Shown here: piece by piece, positions 7,381 to 13,723 of the stretch
How positions within the stretch are numbered: position 1 is the first letter of the stretch
Layout of the letters: each line of letters begins with the position of its first letter
Assembly: GCA_963922455.1 (NCBI GenBank)
Contig: CAWUIO010000127.1
Span: 1-17,481 of the forward strand
Origin: CAWUIO01 sp963922455
GTDB taxonomy: Bacteria; Bacteroidota; Bacteroidia; Cytophagales; Microscillaceae
DNA length: 17,481 nt
Direction: 5' to 3'
The notes under the pieces: model-generated
Told to the model about the DNA's origin: nothing
The model's database searches: none
The model's input: only the letters and a program-made list of their open reading frames with translations
Program-made: the position numbers and the translations under genes

Positions 7381-7731
7381 TTAAGCCGCTTGATCGGCTG
7401 TCATTTCTTGGGTTTCCAAAGCCATAATCATCTCATAAAATCTTTGATCTATCCGAGCTATTCCCTCTGCTCTATCTTGTTCCCCCATCTTGGTCAAGCT
7501 TCTTCGATAATGTAATAATGCTGTAGAGATGATTTTAAGATCATCCAGGCTAATACTTAGACGGGATGGCTTAGACTTGCTCACGGTTAATTTCTTATTG
7601 ATTGCTCCGCTTGGTTTATCTTCCGATTTAACCTCCGGAGAAGCTATCCCAGGGTGATCTATCGGACCTTGAAACATATCAGCAATCTTGACTAAAAGGG
7701 ACTTGGGTGTGATGAGTGATAAACTTGCCAT
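7381..7731 (-). CDS. Small protein, paralogue of the 106-aa protein at 10594-10914
   Basis: A 116-residue protein of unknown function. Its C-terminal half, from RLSISLDDLKIISTALL onward, aligns without gaps to the protein at 10594-10914 (RFRVSVNDLKVISSALL). Shared features are DLKxISxALLxY, a basic turn, AEx(I/V)AxxDxRxYxxI and a tail ending in Ala-rich residues. The N-terminal ~22 residues also align (MASLSLITPKSLLVKIADMFQG against MANIAYFSFKNLLLGLAESIQG), which supports this start; the linker between is variable and polar. Predicted fold: an amphipathic N-terminal helix and a two- or three-helix bundle. It lies 40 bp downstream of the coiled-coil gene, probably in one operon, and ends at the terminator 7301-7329. 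Both paralogues sit beside parAB, so a role in partition or replication of the element is plausible but unproven. Confidence 0.75.
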   Translation of the reverse strand: MASLSLITPKSLLVKIADMFQGPIDHPGIASPEVKSEDKPSGAINKKLTVSKSKPSRLSISLDDLKIISTALLHYRRSLTKMGEQDRAEGIARIDQRFYEMIMALETQEMTADQAA

Positions 7732-7771
7732 GTGAATATCGTTTTAATTAAATTTTTCAAACAGAGTTACA

Positions 7772-8002
7772 TTATTGTATATCAAACAGACGGTTTCTAA
7801 GCGAAGCATTTTCTGTTTGCAATTGATCTATTTCTCTTTCTAAGTGCCCAACCTTATCCCGGAGTTGCCTGGATAATTGATGTAAGGCTTTATCAATTAA
7901 TTGTTTAACCGGTTTTGGTTTTTTGAAGTTGAGGGTAGCTTGGCGGTGCCGGTCTTTCCCTGGTAAAACTTCTTCATTGACTTGTGAGTGAATCGGGTTC
8001 AT
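7772..8002 (-). CDS. Short coiled-coil protein, unrecognised
   Basis: A 76-residue, basic N-terminal, heptad-patterned C-terminal protein. From residue ~33 to 73 leucines and other hydrophobics recur at heptad spacing (VKQLIDKALHQLSRQLRDKV, then HLEREIDQLQTENASLRNRL), which reads like a leucine zipper. I do not recognise the family. The basic segment KDRHRQATLNFKKPKPVK (16-33) ahead of a zipper could bind nucleic acid, but no known bZIP-like bacterial family is implied. It is the first gene of a probable two-gene minus-strand operon with the 116-residue gene. A promoter with TTTG, 20-nt spacer and CATATTTG lies 46 bp upstream. Confidence 0.65.
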   Translation of the reverse strand: MNPIHSQVNEEVLPGKDRHRQATLNFKKPKPVKQLIDKALHQLSRQLRDKVGHLEREIDQLQTENASLRNRLFDIQ

Positions 8003-8047
8003 TGCTTAATTGTTGAGTATTAGAATTTGAATCGCTCAATACATAAG

Positions 8048-8079
8048 CAAATATGAGTCAGTTTTGGGAAAAAAACAAA
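8048..8079 (-). promoter_or_regulatory. Bacteroidota-type promoter of the coiled-coil/116-aa operon
   Basis: On the minus strand TTTG (complement of 8076-8079), a 20-nt spacer and CATATTTG (complement of 8048-8055; one mismatch to TAnnTTTG) match the Bacteroidota housekeeping sigma pattern. Its position, 46 bp before the start codon at 8002, is suitable. Confidence 0.55.
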
Positions 8080-8189
8080 CATATCTTCGAATATTTGTTA
8101 TTTTTTTAAACAAAATTTTTATTCTCTTCCATCATCTTGTTTAAAATGCTCAGATGCTAAGCAAAAGACTCTTTTACCTGGAGTTTTTT

Positions 8190-8322
8190 GGCTGAGGGAT
8201 AGAGCGGCCTGTTTGAGCTCGTGTGGGCCCTGCGGGGAAAGGCAGCGAGTAGCGAAAGCCCGACCCCGGCCAGCACCCATTTACCTAAGATTTAAGCTCG
8301 TGTGCTATGCCGGGGGCAGCCC
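8190..8322 (-). repeat. GC-rich interspersed repeat, copy B
   Basis: Same element as at 6401-6531 but inverted. Here the arms are CCCCGG (8264-8269) and CCGGGG (8310-8315) instead of CCCGCG/CGCGGG, so pairing is preserved with different bases. The tail (GGCTGAGGGATAGAG) points towards the genes at 7381-8002 and the arm points towards parB. Confidence 0.85.
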
Positions 8323-8496
8323 ATTCAAGTTCCTATAAATTGTAAGAGCTTTAAACCCAGCCAATAAGATTTATCAATTTTGGAAGGATGGTCTCATAAA
8401 AAGAAGGTGCGAAAAGTATAAAATAGCATAAAATACTGATTATCAAAACATTATAGGAGTGGTACAGGATTGGGTATATGGTAGGCAAGTTCACAG

Positions 8497-8555
8497 CTCA
8501 ACGCATAGCTGGTTGAAGATAAGAAAAGGCCTGCTTCCCTGAAGTGGGCTTTTTT
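8497..8555 (+). terminator. Diverged third copy of the GCATAGCTGG terminator element
   Basis: TCAACGCATAGCTGGTTGA (8498-8516) matches the second dyad of the 113-bp repeats, with U-G replaced by C-G in the stem. After it comes GCCTGCTTC (8529-8537) pairing with GAAGTGGGC (8541-8549) and six Ts. The terminator stem keeps nine pairs with a different sequence from the other copies, which argues that the structure is what is conserved. Confidence 0.7.
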
Positions 8556-8586
8556 GATTGGAGGAGTTGATTGAGCGAAGATAAGG

Positions 8587-8624
8587 CCTATTTCAAAATA
8601 GGAATTTATTCCCAAATTTGGGAA
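8587..8624. promoter_or_regulatory. Two palindromes, candidate parS/origin site
   Basis: CCTATTTCAAAATAGG (8587-8602; 7-bp arms) is followed by TTCCCAAATTTGGGAA (8609-8624), a perfect 16-bp palindrome, the length of known chromosomal parS sites but with a different sequence. It lies about 160 bp from the 3' end of parB. TTCCC and GGGAA also occur near 6575-6600 upstream of the other 113-bp copy, but there they do not form a tight palindrome. Confidence 0.4.
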
Positions 8625-8676
8625 AATACAGTGGGTTTCAATAGGTTAAAATGCTGGTATACAAGCACTTAATATG

Positions 8677-8789
8677 TTGGTACATTATTGGTCAATTAGT
8701 TAATCAGTTGAGATTAAGACTCAATGCATAGCTGGTTGAAGAATGTTCCAAAAAGGCTCGTTTCCGGGAAGAAGCGAGTTTTTTTTATG
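8677..8789 (+). repeat. 113-bp structured direct repeat, copy 2
   Basis: Second copy of 6642-6754, offset by 2035 bp and in the same orientation, with one base difference. Dyads lie at 8692-8711 and 8721-8739. Its terminator reaches into the parB stop codon, and its T8 tract overlaps the last codons on the opposite strand. Recombination between the two copies would remove a 2035-bp segment carrying three small genes. Confidence 0.9.
8751..8786. terminator. Bidirectional terminator at the 3' end of parB
   Basis: The GCTCGTTTC/GAAGCGAGT stem is flanked by AAAAAGG on the left and T8 on the right, so it has a T-rich tail on both strands. On the minus strand it follows the parB stop codon directly and is the best candidate terminator for parAB. 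Confidence 0.65.
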
Positions 8790-9687
8790 CCTTTTTGGCT
8801 ATAAACTCCTTAAGTTGGGCAATGAGCAACTCTATTTGTTGATAATTTTCAGCGTTGGGTTCTCTGGCAAAGCGCCGTAAAGCCTTTTGGATATTGCCTT
8901 GATGAACTTGTAGGTCGCTTTGCGGTTTAGGTTCAGGTTTTTGGGGAGCTGGTTTGTCAAGTTGTTCTACGTAGTCAAGAGCTTGCTTGAGTTGGTTTTG
9001 GTGAAGTAGCTCTCTGAATTGCCTTAACTGAGGAGACTTTAACTCCACCAGGCGAGAAACTGTATCTTTGGATAGATCCAATTCTTTATTCAAAATTTTC
9101 CACTTGAATAAAGTATCATTACCTGTCAATTTCTTAATTCCCTGGGCATATTTCTGATCTCGCTTAATGGTAGATTCTGAAACCTTATTTATCTCGGCCA
9201 ATCGTTGCGCTGTGCTGACCGAAAGTTCATTTTGACCCTTCGGAGATTTTTGGTTCTGTTTGAGGTTATGTGTTTTATTTTTCTTTTCTAATTCGTATTG
9301 CTCCCCTCGAAGATAAGACTTAGCGAGCTCACTGATATTTCGCTTGCCTAGTTGGTTAAGAATCATCCATTCCTTGACTTGGTCAAGGTCCTTAAAATCC
9401 TTAAGTTCTATTTTGAAGTCTAGTTTATGGGCAGAACAAATTCGATGACGGTTGTGCCCGTCGATAAGTACATATTGATCTTTATTCTTCCACAAGATTA
9501 AGGCGTCCCGACAGCCCTCGCGTAGGATGTTATCTTCTAACTGAGCAAATTCTTCTTCAGATAAAGGTGGAATAAAATCTCGAAGCTCCTCCTCTATGTG
9601 AATGTTTTGTTTGATGCTTGATTCAGATTGCGTCTTACGTTTTACAGCACCACTTAAGATGTCGTCAAATTTTCCTTTTTTTGCCAT
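8785..9687 (-). CDS. parB: ParB-family centromere-binding partition protein
   Basis: A 300-residue ParB. The N-terminal ParB/Srx domain (about 30-115) contains LIDGHNRHRIC at 74-84, the nucleotide-binding box region, preceded by PLSEEEFAQLEDNILREGCRDALILW. LNQLGKRNISELAKSYLRG (110-128) is a segment typical of plasmid and phage ParB proteins. A helix-turn-helix follows (STAQRLAEINKVSESTIKRD, 158-177). The last ~70 residues are proline-rich and then helical, a probable dimerisation region. In partition systems ParB binds parS, spreads or clamps using CTP, and stimulates ParA ATPase. The box reads GHNRHR rather than the GERRxRA of chromosomal ParB, which favours a plasmid-type protein. It starts 23 bp after the parA stop, in the same operon. 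Candidate binding sites lie just downstream. Confidence 0.85.
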   Translation of the reverse strand: MAKKGKFDDILSGAVKRKTQSESSIKQNIHIEEELRDFIPPLSEEEFAQLEDNILREGCRDALILWKNKDQYVLIDGHNRHRICSAHKLDFKIELKDFKDLDQVKEWMILNQLGKRNISELAKSYLRGEQYELEKKNKTHNLKQNQKSPKGQNELSVSTAQRLAEINKVSESTIKRDQKYAQGIKKLTGNDTLFKWKILNKELDLSKDTVSRLVELKSPQLRQFRELLHQNQLKQALDYVEQLDKPAPQKPEPKPQSDLQVHQGNIQKALRRFAREPNAENYQQIELLIAQLKEFIAKKA

Positions 9688-9710
9688 AGGTACCTAAAGG
9701 GGGGTAAAGT

Positions 9711-10463
9711 TTATGCAAGCGGACTACTAAGCACTTCGGCGGCCAAGTTTTCATAATCCTTAGCCGCCGGGGCTTGTGAATTGTAGGTAAAAATATCTTG
9801 CCCTACCATGGAAGCTTCTACTAGGGCTACATTCTGGCGAATTATACTGATAAAAACTTTATCTCCGTGCTCGTTTCGTAGTGATTCGATAATTGATTTG
9901 CTTACCACTGTACGGTTGATTTGGGTAAGCAGTAAACCGTTCAGTTGCAGTTCCGGGTTAAGTTCAGCTTTGAGTTCGTCAATCAGGTCTAGTATAGTAT
10001 TAAGCCCTCGTATGGCTAGATATTGCGCTTGTACGATAATCATCACCTCTCGGGCAGCAATTAGGGCATTGATGGTTAAGATGCCCAGGGATGGTGGACA
10101 ATCAATCAGAATAAAGTCATATGTATCCAGCACCGGAACCAAAGCATCCCGAAGCTTGAAATAGCCATCTTTCTCTTGGATAAGTTTTAGCTCTGCTCCA
10201 GATAAGGCAAGATTGGCCGGAGCAATGTCCAGCAACTTACCAATATTCACAATCGGTAAGGACTCTTGGGAACACAAAGCATCATAGGTGCTAAGTTCCG
10301 GATTTTCAATGCCGATGGATTGAGAAAGGTTAGCCTGAGGATCTATGTCCAGGATGAGTACGCGCTTATCTCGCTGGGATAAGGCTTTACCCAAGTTAAG
10401 GGTAGTGGTGGTTTTGCCGACCCCTCCCTTGTGGTTGACGATGGCGATGCTACGAGCGGGCAT
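9711..10463 (-). CDS. parA: ParA-family partition ATPase
   Basis: A 250-residue ParA/Soj/MinD-type ATPase. Motifs: deviant Walker A KGGVGKTT at 12-19 with the signature lysine, the A' motif LDIDPQAN at 38-45 and Walker B ILIDCPPS at 118-125. There is no N-terminal DNA-binding extension, so it resembles short ParA (type Ib or chromosomal Soj) rather than P1-type ParA, and it probably does not act alone as an operator-binding repressor. It moves ParB-bound DNA by ATP-dependent cycling on the nucleoid. parB follows after 23 bp. A TTACTTTG sequence (complement of 10491-10498) is a possible -7 box 28 bp before the start. Upstream lies the 106-residue gene on the same strand, separated by a strong terminator. 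Confidence 0.93.
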   Translation of the reverse strand: MPARSIAIVNHKGGVGKTTTTLNLGKALSQRDKRVLILDIDPQANLSQSIGIENPELSTYDALCSQESLPIVNIGKLLDIAPANLALSGAELKLIQEKDGYFKLRDALVPVLDTYDFILIDCPPSLGILTINALIAAREVMIIVQAQYLAIRGLNTILDLIDELKAELNPELQLNGLLLTQINRTVVSKSIIESLRNEHGDKVFISIIRQNVALVEASMVGQDIFTYNSQAPAAKDYENLAAEVLSSPLA

Positions 10464-10490
10464 AATACCAGAATTTAACAGCCTTTTCTA

Positions 10491-10498
10491 CAAAGTAA
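10491..10498 (-). promoter_or_regulatory. Possible -7 box of parAB
   Basis: TTACTTTG on the minus strand differs by one base from TAnnTTTG and lies 28 bp before the parA start. No TTTG is found about 20 nt upstream, so this is tentative. Confidence 0.3.
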
Positions 10499-10539
10499 CA
10501 ATTTATATTTTTAATTACACTATTTGCCATGCTCTAAAG

Positions 10540-10567
10540 AAAAAAAACCTGTTGACTCGTCAACAGG
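10540..10567 (-). terminator. Terminator of the 106-aa gene
   Basis: CCTGTTGA (10548-10555) and TCAACAGG (10560-10567) form a perfect 8-bp stem with a 4-nt loop, followed on the minus strand by about eight Ts. It separates the 106-residue gene from parA, implying that parAB has its own promoter. Confidence 0.8.
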
Positions 10568-10593
10568 TCTCTAAACAAATATATTTTAAAATC

Positions 10594-10914
10594 TTATGCG
10601 GCGATTGTTTCGGCGGCAGCTTCTAATTCTTGGTCGAGAGATAAGATCAATTGATAAATCCGTTCATCCACCTGGGCAACTGCCTCTGCTTTGTCAAAAT
10701 CTTTACGCTTCAAAAGGAACTTCTTGTAATACAATAAAGCACTGGAAATAACTTTTAAGTCATTGACCGATACCCGGAACCGGGCTCGGGTAGAATCTGT
10801 ATTAGAAGAGTCAAATATTGGTTCTTCTTCCTTGGTTTCCAAAACAAATCCCTGGATGGATTCTGCCAAACCTAATAACAAGTTTTTGAACGAAAAGTAA
10901 GCAATGTTGGCCAT
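10594..10914 (-). CDS. Small protein, paralogue of the 116-aa protein at 7381-7731
   Basis: A 106-residue protein of unknown family. It shares with 7381-7731 the N-terminal helix (about residues 1-22) and a C-terminal ~60-residue domain containing DLKVISSALLYYKKFL, then AEAVAQVDERIYQLILSL and an Ala-rich end. The linker between differs and is acidic here (KEEEP) but basic in the paralogue. The two genes are on the same strand with parB and parA between them, and each ends in its own strong terminator. The predicted structure is all-helical, with no Cys and no obvious catalytic residues. The pairing suggests a gene duplication within the replicon and a role linked to partition, copy control or an unknown complex; this is inference from position only. 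Confidence 0.72.
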   Translation of the reverse strand: MANIAYFSFKNLLLGLAESIQGFVLETKEEEPIFDSSNTDSTRARFRVSVNDLKVISSALLYYKKFLLKRKDFDKAEAVAQVDERIYQLILSLDQELEAAAETIAA

Positions 10915-10956
10915 GGGAGTAGGGTTTTAGATGAGCAATTAGTTAAAGATAAACAA

Positions 10957-10992
10957 AAAAAAGGCCTTTATCGAGCGTATAAGCCCCTTTTT
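10957..10992. terminator. Imperfect hairpin with T-runs on both strands
   Basis: AAAAAGG and CCTTTTT (7 bp) enclose a 2x2 mismatch and a further TTTAT/ATAAG stem around a CGAGCGT loop. The minus strand then has eight Ts. It lies between the 106-residue gene start and the Hsp20 gene and may stop residual leftward transcription. Confidence 0.45.
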
Positions 10993-11110
10993 ATCTACTG
11001 CCAACCTAAACCTTTGACTAGTAGCGAGAAAAATTTTTATCCAGAAAATTTGTCATATACTGCCAGAAAGGCGCTTATTATCTCTAAACATTTGATCCCC
11101 AGCTGGGTGG

Positions 11111-11148
11111 CCAAAAATAAAGACCATCCATGGGATGGCCTCTATTTA
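11111..11148 (-). terminator. Terminator of the Hsp20 gene
   Basis: CCATCC (11124-11129) and GGATGG (11133-11138) form the top of a long imperfect stem that continues through flanking AT pairs (ATAAAG...CTCTAT). On the minus strand it is followed by CTTTATTTTTGG. It lies 40-70 bp past the Hsp20 stop. Confidence 0.55.
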
Positions 11149-11185
11149 AAACTTTCACTTCTACTAATCTATCAAATCACTATCC

Positions 11186-11611
11186 TTAGGAAACTGCAAT
11201 TTCTTTTCGCTTAGGCTTGGCTTCTTCTAGCTTAGGGATTTGCAGCGATAATACACCATCTTCATAGCGGGCCTCAATGGCATCTCCGTTTACCAACTTA
11301 GGAAGCCGGAAGGAACGCTTAAAAGTGGTGTAGCTAAATTCTTTGCGTCTAAATTTTTTCTCATCTGTCTCAGATTCGGTTTTTTGTTCGGCCGAGATTG
11401 ATAAGATGCGGTCATTGATTTCAATTTTAAAATCTTCTTTGCTTAAACCGGGAGCAGCTAGGTCAAGAGTAAAGTTGTCTTCATCTTCACTAATGTTTAC
11501 CGCAGGGACACTCTTGAAGGTATCGCTACCGGCAGTAAAATGAAATTCATTGTCCAAAACACGGTCAAGTAAATTGAAAACGTGAGCAGGTTTATTCCAT
11601 CTGGTAAGCAT
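11186..11611 (-). CDS. Hsp20/alpha-crystallin small heat-shock protein
   Basis: A 141-residue small heat-shock protein. The frame is open upstream to 11659, but MLTRWNKPAHVFNLLDRVLDNEF is the usual N-terminus of short Bacteroidota Hsp20 proteins, so I prefer the ATG at 11611. The alpha-crystallin domain spans about 37-130: VPAVNISEDEDNFTLDLAAPGL, then FKRSFRLPKLVNGDAIEARYEDGVLSLQIPK with the family's GVLxLxxPK motif, and a basic C-terminal tail. These proteins form ATP-independent oligomers that hold unfolding proteins in the cytoplasm. The gene is divergent from a thioredoxin-TPR chaperone gene; their ~250-bp intergenic region carries two GACA-N3-TGTC operators, so joint stress regulation is likely. 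The terminator is at 11111-11148. Confidence 0.92.
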   Translation of the reverse strand: MLTRWNKPAHVFNLLDRVLDNEFHFTAGSDTFKSVPAVNISEDEDNFTLDLAAPGLSKEDFKIEINDRILSISAEQKTESETDEKKFRRKEFSYTTFKRSFRLPKLVNGDAIEARYEDGVLSLQIPKLEEAKPKRKEIAVS

Positions 11612-11718
11612 GATAAATTTCTCGTTTATGGTTATTAAATACTTTGTTTTTAAATTCACTAAGTATTAGACAAGGAGAGTACCAAAGCCAAAAAAACGCA
11701 TTTATGAATCGAAAATAA

Positions 11719-11771
11719 GACATTTTGTCACTTAAAGGCTTATATCAGAATTTATTTAAAGACAAAATGTC
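11719..11771. promoter_or_regulatory. Twin inverted operators between Hsp20 and CnoX-like genes
   Basis: GACATTTTGTC (11719-11729) and GACAAAATGTC (11761-11771) are exact reverse complements of each other, and each is itself a GACA-N3-TGTC dyad. Their centres are 42 bp apart, about four DNA turns, so two bound dimers would lie on the same helical face. The site is midway between two divergent stress genes. I recall similar TGACA/TGTCA palindromes upstream of heat-shock genes in other Bacteroidota but cannot name the regulator. A TTTGGC on the minus strand nearby is only a poor match to a sigma-54 -24 element. Confidence 0.65.
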
Positions 11772-11862
11772 ATAAAATATAAATTTCCCCCTCCCTCCTG
11801 AGAATTTTCTTCAAAAAAAACCTGTTTGCCAACTGTATTTTCACTCAAAATATCATGAGCAT

Positions 11863-12651
11863 ATGTCCCTAGATTTTAATCAGATTGTATTAGAAGCCAG
11901 CCAAAGCTTACCGGTAGTGGTTGACTTCTGGGCTCCCTGGTGTGGGCCCTGCCGTTACCTAACTCCAGTTATCGAAGAACTGGCCCAAGAACAAGCTGGA
12001 CTTTGGACCTTGGTCAAGGTTAACACAGACGAAAACCCTGAGGTATCCAAGGAGTACCATATCCGCGGGATCCCAGCCGTTAAAATGTTTTACCGAGGCG
12101 AAGTCATTGCTGAATTTACGGGAGCCCTACCCAAGCCTCAAATAGAGCGTTGGCTACGTGAGCATTTACCCGATGAGCGTAAAGAAGCTTTACGTGGGCT
12201 GCTAGATACTCACAAGGACGATAAAGAACAGTTGATAAAAGCCCTGGAAAATTTTGTCGAAAAGAATCCAGATGTAGGAGAAGCCCGGATAGCCCTGTCT
12301 GGGCAGCTTGTACTTAGTAATTCAGAGAAAGCACTTGCCTTGTTGGAGGGCCTAAAAATTGAACCCAAGTGGATCCAGGAGGTAGAGCATATTAAAGACC
12401 TTGCTGCATTCATGAACTACTTACCAGCTGATGAAACGAAACTTGCTACCCTAATGAACGAAGCTCAAAACAATATCAAAAGTGAAAAGTACGAAGAAAC
12501 CCTAGAAAGCTTAATTGAGATGGTCATGCTAAACAAGGAATATGCTGAAGAGCTGCCCCGGAAAGCCATCATTGCTTTATTTAATCAATGGGGAAGGGAG
12601 CATCCGCTTACCCAAAAATACCGCCGCCGTTTTGATATGGCATTGTACTAA
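11863..12651 (+). CDS. CnoX/YbbN-like thioredoxin-TPR chaperedoxin
   Basis: A 262-residue cytoplasmic protein. Residues 1-105 form a thioredoxin domain with the active site WCGPC at 26-30 and the cis-proline GIPAV at 69-73. Residues ~108-262 are all-helical TPR-like repeats, ending in the FNQWGREHPLTQKYRRRFDMALY type of C-terminus found in YbbN/CnoX. CnoX proteins hold unfolding clients, protect their cysteines from over-oxidation and hand them to GroEL or DnaK. E. coli CnoX lacks the double-cysteine site, but this protein keeps both, so thiol-disulfide activity is expected. The ATG at 11863 overlaps an out-of-frame ATG at 11855. Divergent Hsp20 and shared operators place it in a stress-response unit. 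A strong hairpin (12689-12726) follows. Confidence 0.85.
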   Translation: MSLDFNQIVLEASQSLPVVVDFWAPWCGPCRYLTPVIEELAQEQAGLWTLVKVNTDENPEVSKEYHIRGIPAVKMFYRGEVIAEFTGALPKPQIERWLREHLPDERKEALRGLLDTHKDDKEQLIKALENFVEKNPDVGEARIALSGQLVLSNSEKALALLEGLKIEPKWIQEVEHIKDLAAFMNYLPADETKLATLMNEAQNNIKSEKYEETLESLIEMVMLNKEYAEELPRKAIIALFNQWGREHPLTQKYRRRFDMALY

Positions 12652-12688
12652 ATAAAGCTCTCTCAGAATATTACTCACTTGGGGTTTT

Positions 12689-12726
12689 AGTTTATCCAGG
12701 CTACTTACTTAGTCCCTGGATAAACT
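12689..12726 (+). terminator. 12-bp perfect hairpin without T-tract
   Basis: AGTTTATCCAGG (12689-12700) and CCTGGATAAACT (12715-12726) form a 12-bp perfect stem with a 14-nt loop, about 40 bp after the CnoX-like stop. No run of Ts follows on the plus strand, and on the minus strand only AAAACCCC follows. It may protect the mRNA 3' end or be a protein site; it is not a classical terminator. Confidence 0.45.
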
Positions 12727-12870
12727 GAAAGTCAGCCTTTTCATCATTGATAAAAATACTTTATCTTTACGCGCGAAACGTTCAAAGTCCAGCTCCATTT
12801 CCTTTTAAAATTCCTCAAAATTGTACTTATCGAGGATTCATTTCTGTTTTACAAACTTTTTAAGACTGAC

Positions 12871-13638
12871 ATGAAAAAAACAATTGTATTTGTCACCTAC
12901 GCAATGGGCAGAGAAGGTACTTCGGCACTTATGGGCTTGATCAATACCTTAGGCATCCCTGTAACAACGAATTATAAGGACATCCGGAACCCCAAAGGGT
13001 ACTTTGAAGATCCGGATTACATCGAGATGCTTAAAAAAGAGCTTCCGGCATTTTTTGATGGCCCGCTTCCAGAACCGCCAAGTATGGAAGATGCCGAAGC
13101 CAACGCGGCCGAAAGCATGGAAACTTTCCGAGAGTACTTCAAGAAAAACTTTGTGGGGAAGGACATGTTGGCTATCAAATCTCCTAAGTATATCTGTATT
13201 TTTCAGATGGCCCACTTGATGCCTGAGTACGATTTTAAAGTAATCGTAACCCAAAGAGAAATGGATGCTATGGTGAAGTCTCTACAAAAGATGTGGAGCC
13301 AGAGCAAGGGTATGAGCGAAAAGCACTTGAGTGCCAGCCCCGAAGACATCGCCCAACACATCCAACGATGGAGAGATTTTGGAGATCAGGCAATGGAAAA
13401 GTACAGCAGTTATGAATACTTCCATACCTCCTTTGAGGATATCATGAACGAAAAGTACGCAACGGCCCAAAAACTTGCCGATTTTGTGGGGGTAACCTGC
13501 CCACCTCAAAGCGCAATAGAAGAGTGGCTAGACGATAAACTGGTATCGCGTAAAGAATATAAAGGTAACTTTTTTCAAAAAAGTAAATTCCGCCTCAATA
13601 ATTTTTTGATGAAGTTACGCCAAAAAATGAAAAGCTAA
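12871..13638 (+). CDS. Sulfotransferase-family protein
   Basis: A 255-residue protein with the layout of PAPS-dependent sulfotransferases. It has an N-terminal strand plus phosphosulfate loop (VTYAMGREGTSAL, 8-20), the NPKGYFED stretch at 40-47 often seen in bacterial members, IKSPKY at 102-107, and VIVTQREMDAMVKSL at 124-138. In family members the last of these carries the Arg and Ser that bind the 3'-phosphate of PAPS. It would transfer a sulfo group to a hydroxyl or amine of an unknown acceptor, perhaps a surface glycan or lipid. The C-terminus (230-255) is strongly basic and could lie on the membrane. The gene is monocistronic: over 200 bp of gap precedes it and a clear terminator follows. 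The nucleotide loop reads REGTSA rather than RSGTT, so activity is likely but not certain. Confidence 0.72.
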   Translation: MKKTIVFVTYAMGREGTSALMGLINTLGIPVTTNYKDIRNPKGYFEDPDYIEMLKKELPAFFDGPLPEPPSMEDAEANAAESMETFREYFKKNFVGKDMLAIKSPKYICIFQMAHLMPEYDFKVIVTQREMDAMVKSLQKMWSQSKGMSEKHLSASPEDIAQHIQRWRDFGDQAMEKYSSYEYFHTSFEDIMNEKYATAQKLADFVGVTCPPQSAIEEWLDDKLVSRKEYKGNFFQKSKFRLNNFLMKLRQKMKS

Positions 13639-13666
13639 TTTATCTACTGTATCAAAAGCGCATAAG

Positions 13667-13704
13667 TCTCCTTTCGATTTAGTCGAGAGGGGATTTTGCT
13701 TTTT
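13667..13704 (+). terminator. Terminator of the sulfotransferase gene
   Basis: TCTCCTTTCGA (13667-13677) pairs with TCGAGAGGGGA (13683-13693), 11 bp with two G-U pairs and a 5-nt loop, followed by TTTTGCTTTTT. Confidence 0.75.
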
Positions 13705-13723
13705 ACAGAGGAATCTCAAATTT

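Larger units (their letters stand above)
8003..8784. other. 780-bp non-coding region downstream of parB
   Basis: No protein gene is visible on either strand. The region contains the operon promoter (8048-8079), repeat copy B (8190-8322), a diverged terminator element (8497-8555), the palindromes at 8587-8624 and most of the second 113-bp element. Region 8323-8490 shows nothing I can name. Its position beside parB makes it the natural place for a centromere or origin. Confidence 0.6.

Noticed and set aside
8003..8784. Canonical chromosomal parS (TGTTTCACGTGAAACA type)
   Set aside because: I looked through the parAB surroundings and found no such sequence. Only the different 16-bp palindrome and the dyads are present.
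11014..11214. Plus-strand open frame of 66 codons between the 106-aa and Hsp20 genes
   Set aside because: It starts at TTG, contains the Hsp20 terminator hairpin, runs into the Hsp20 3' end on the opposite strand and resembles no protein.
11640..11700. Sigma-54 promoter upstream of Hsp20
   Set aside because: TTTGGC is present on the minus strand, but the GC of the -12 element is not at the required spacing.
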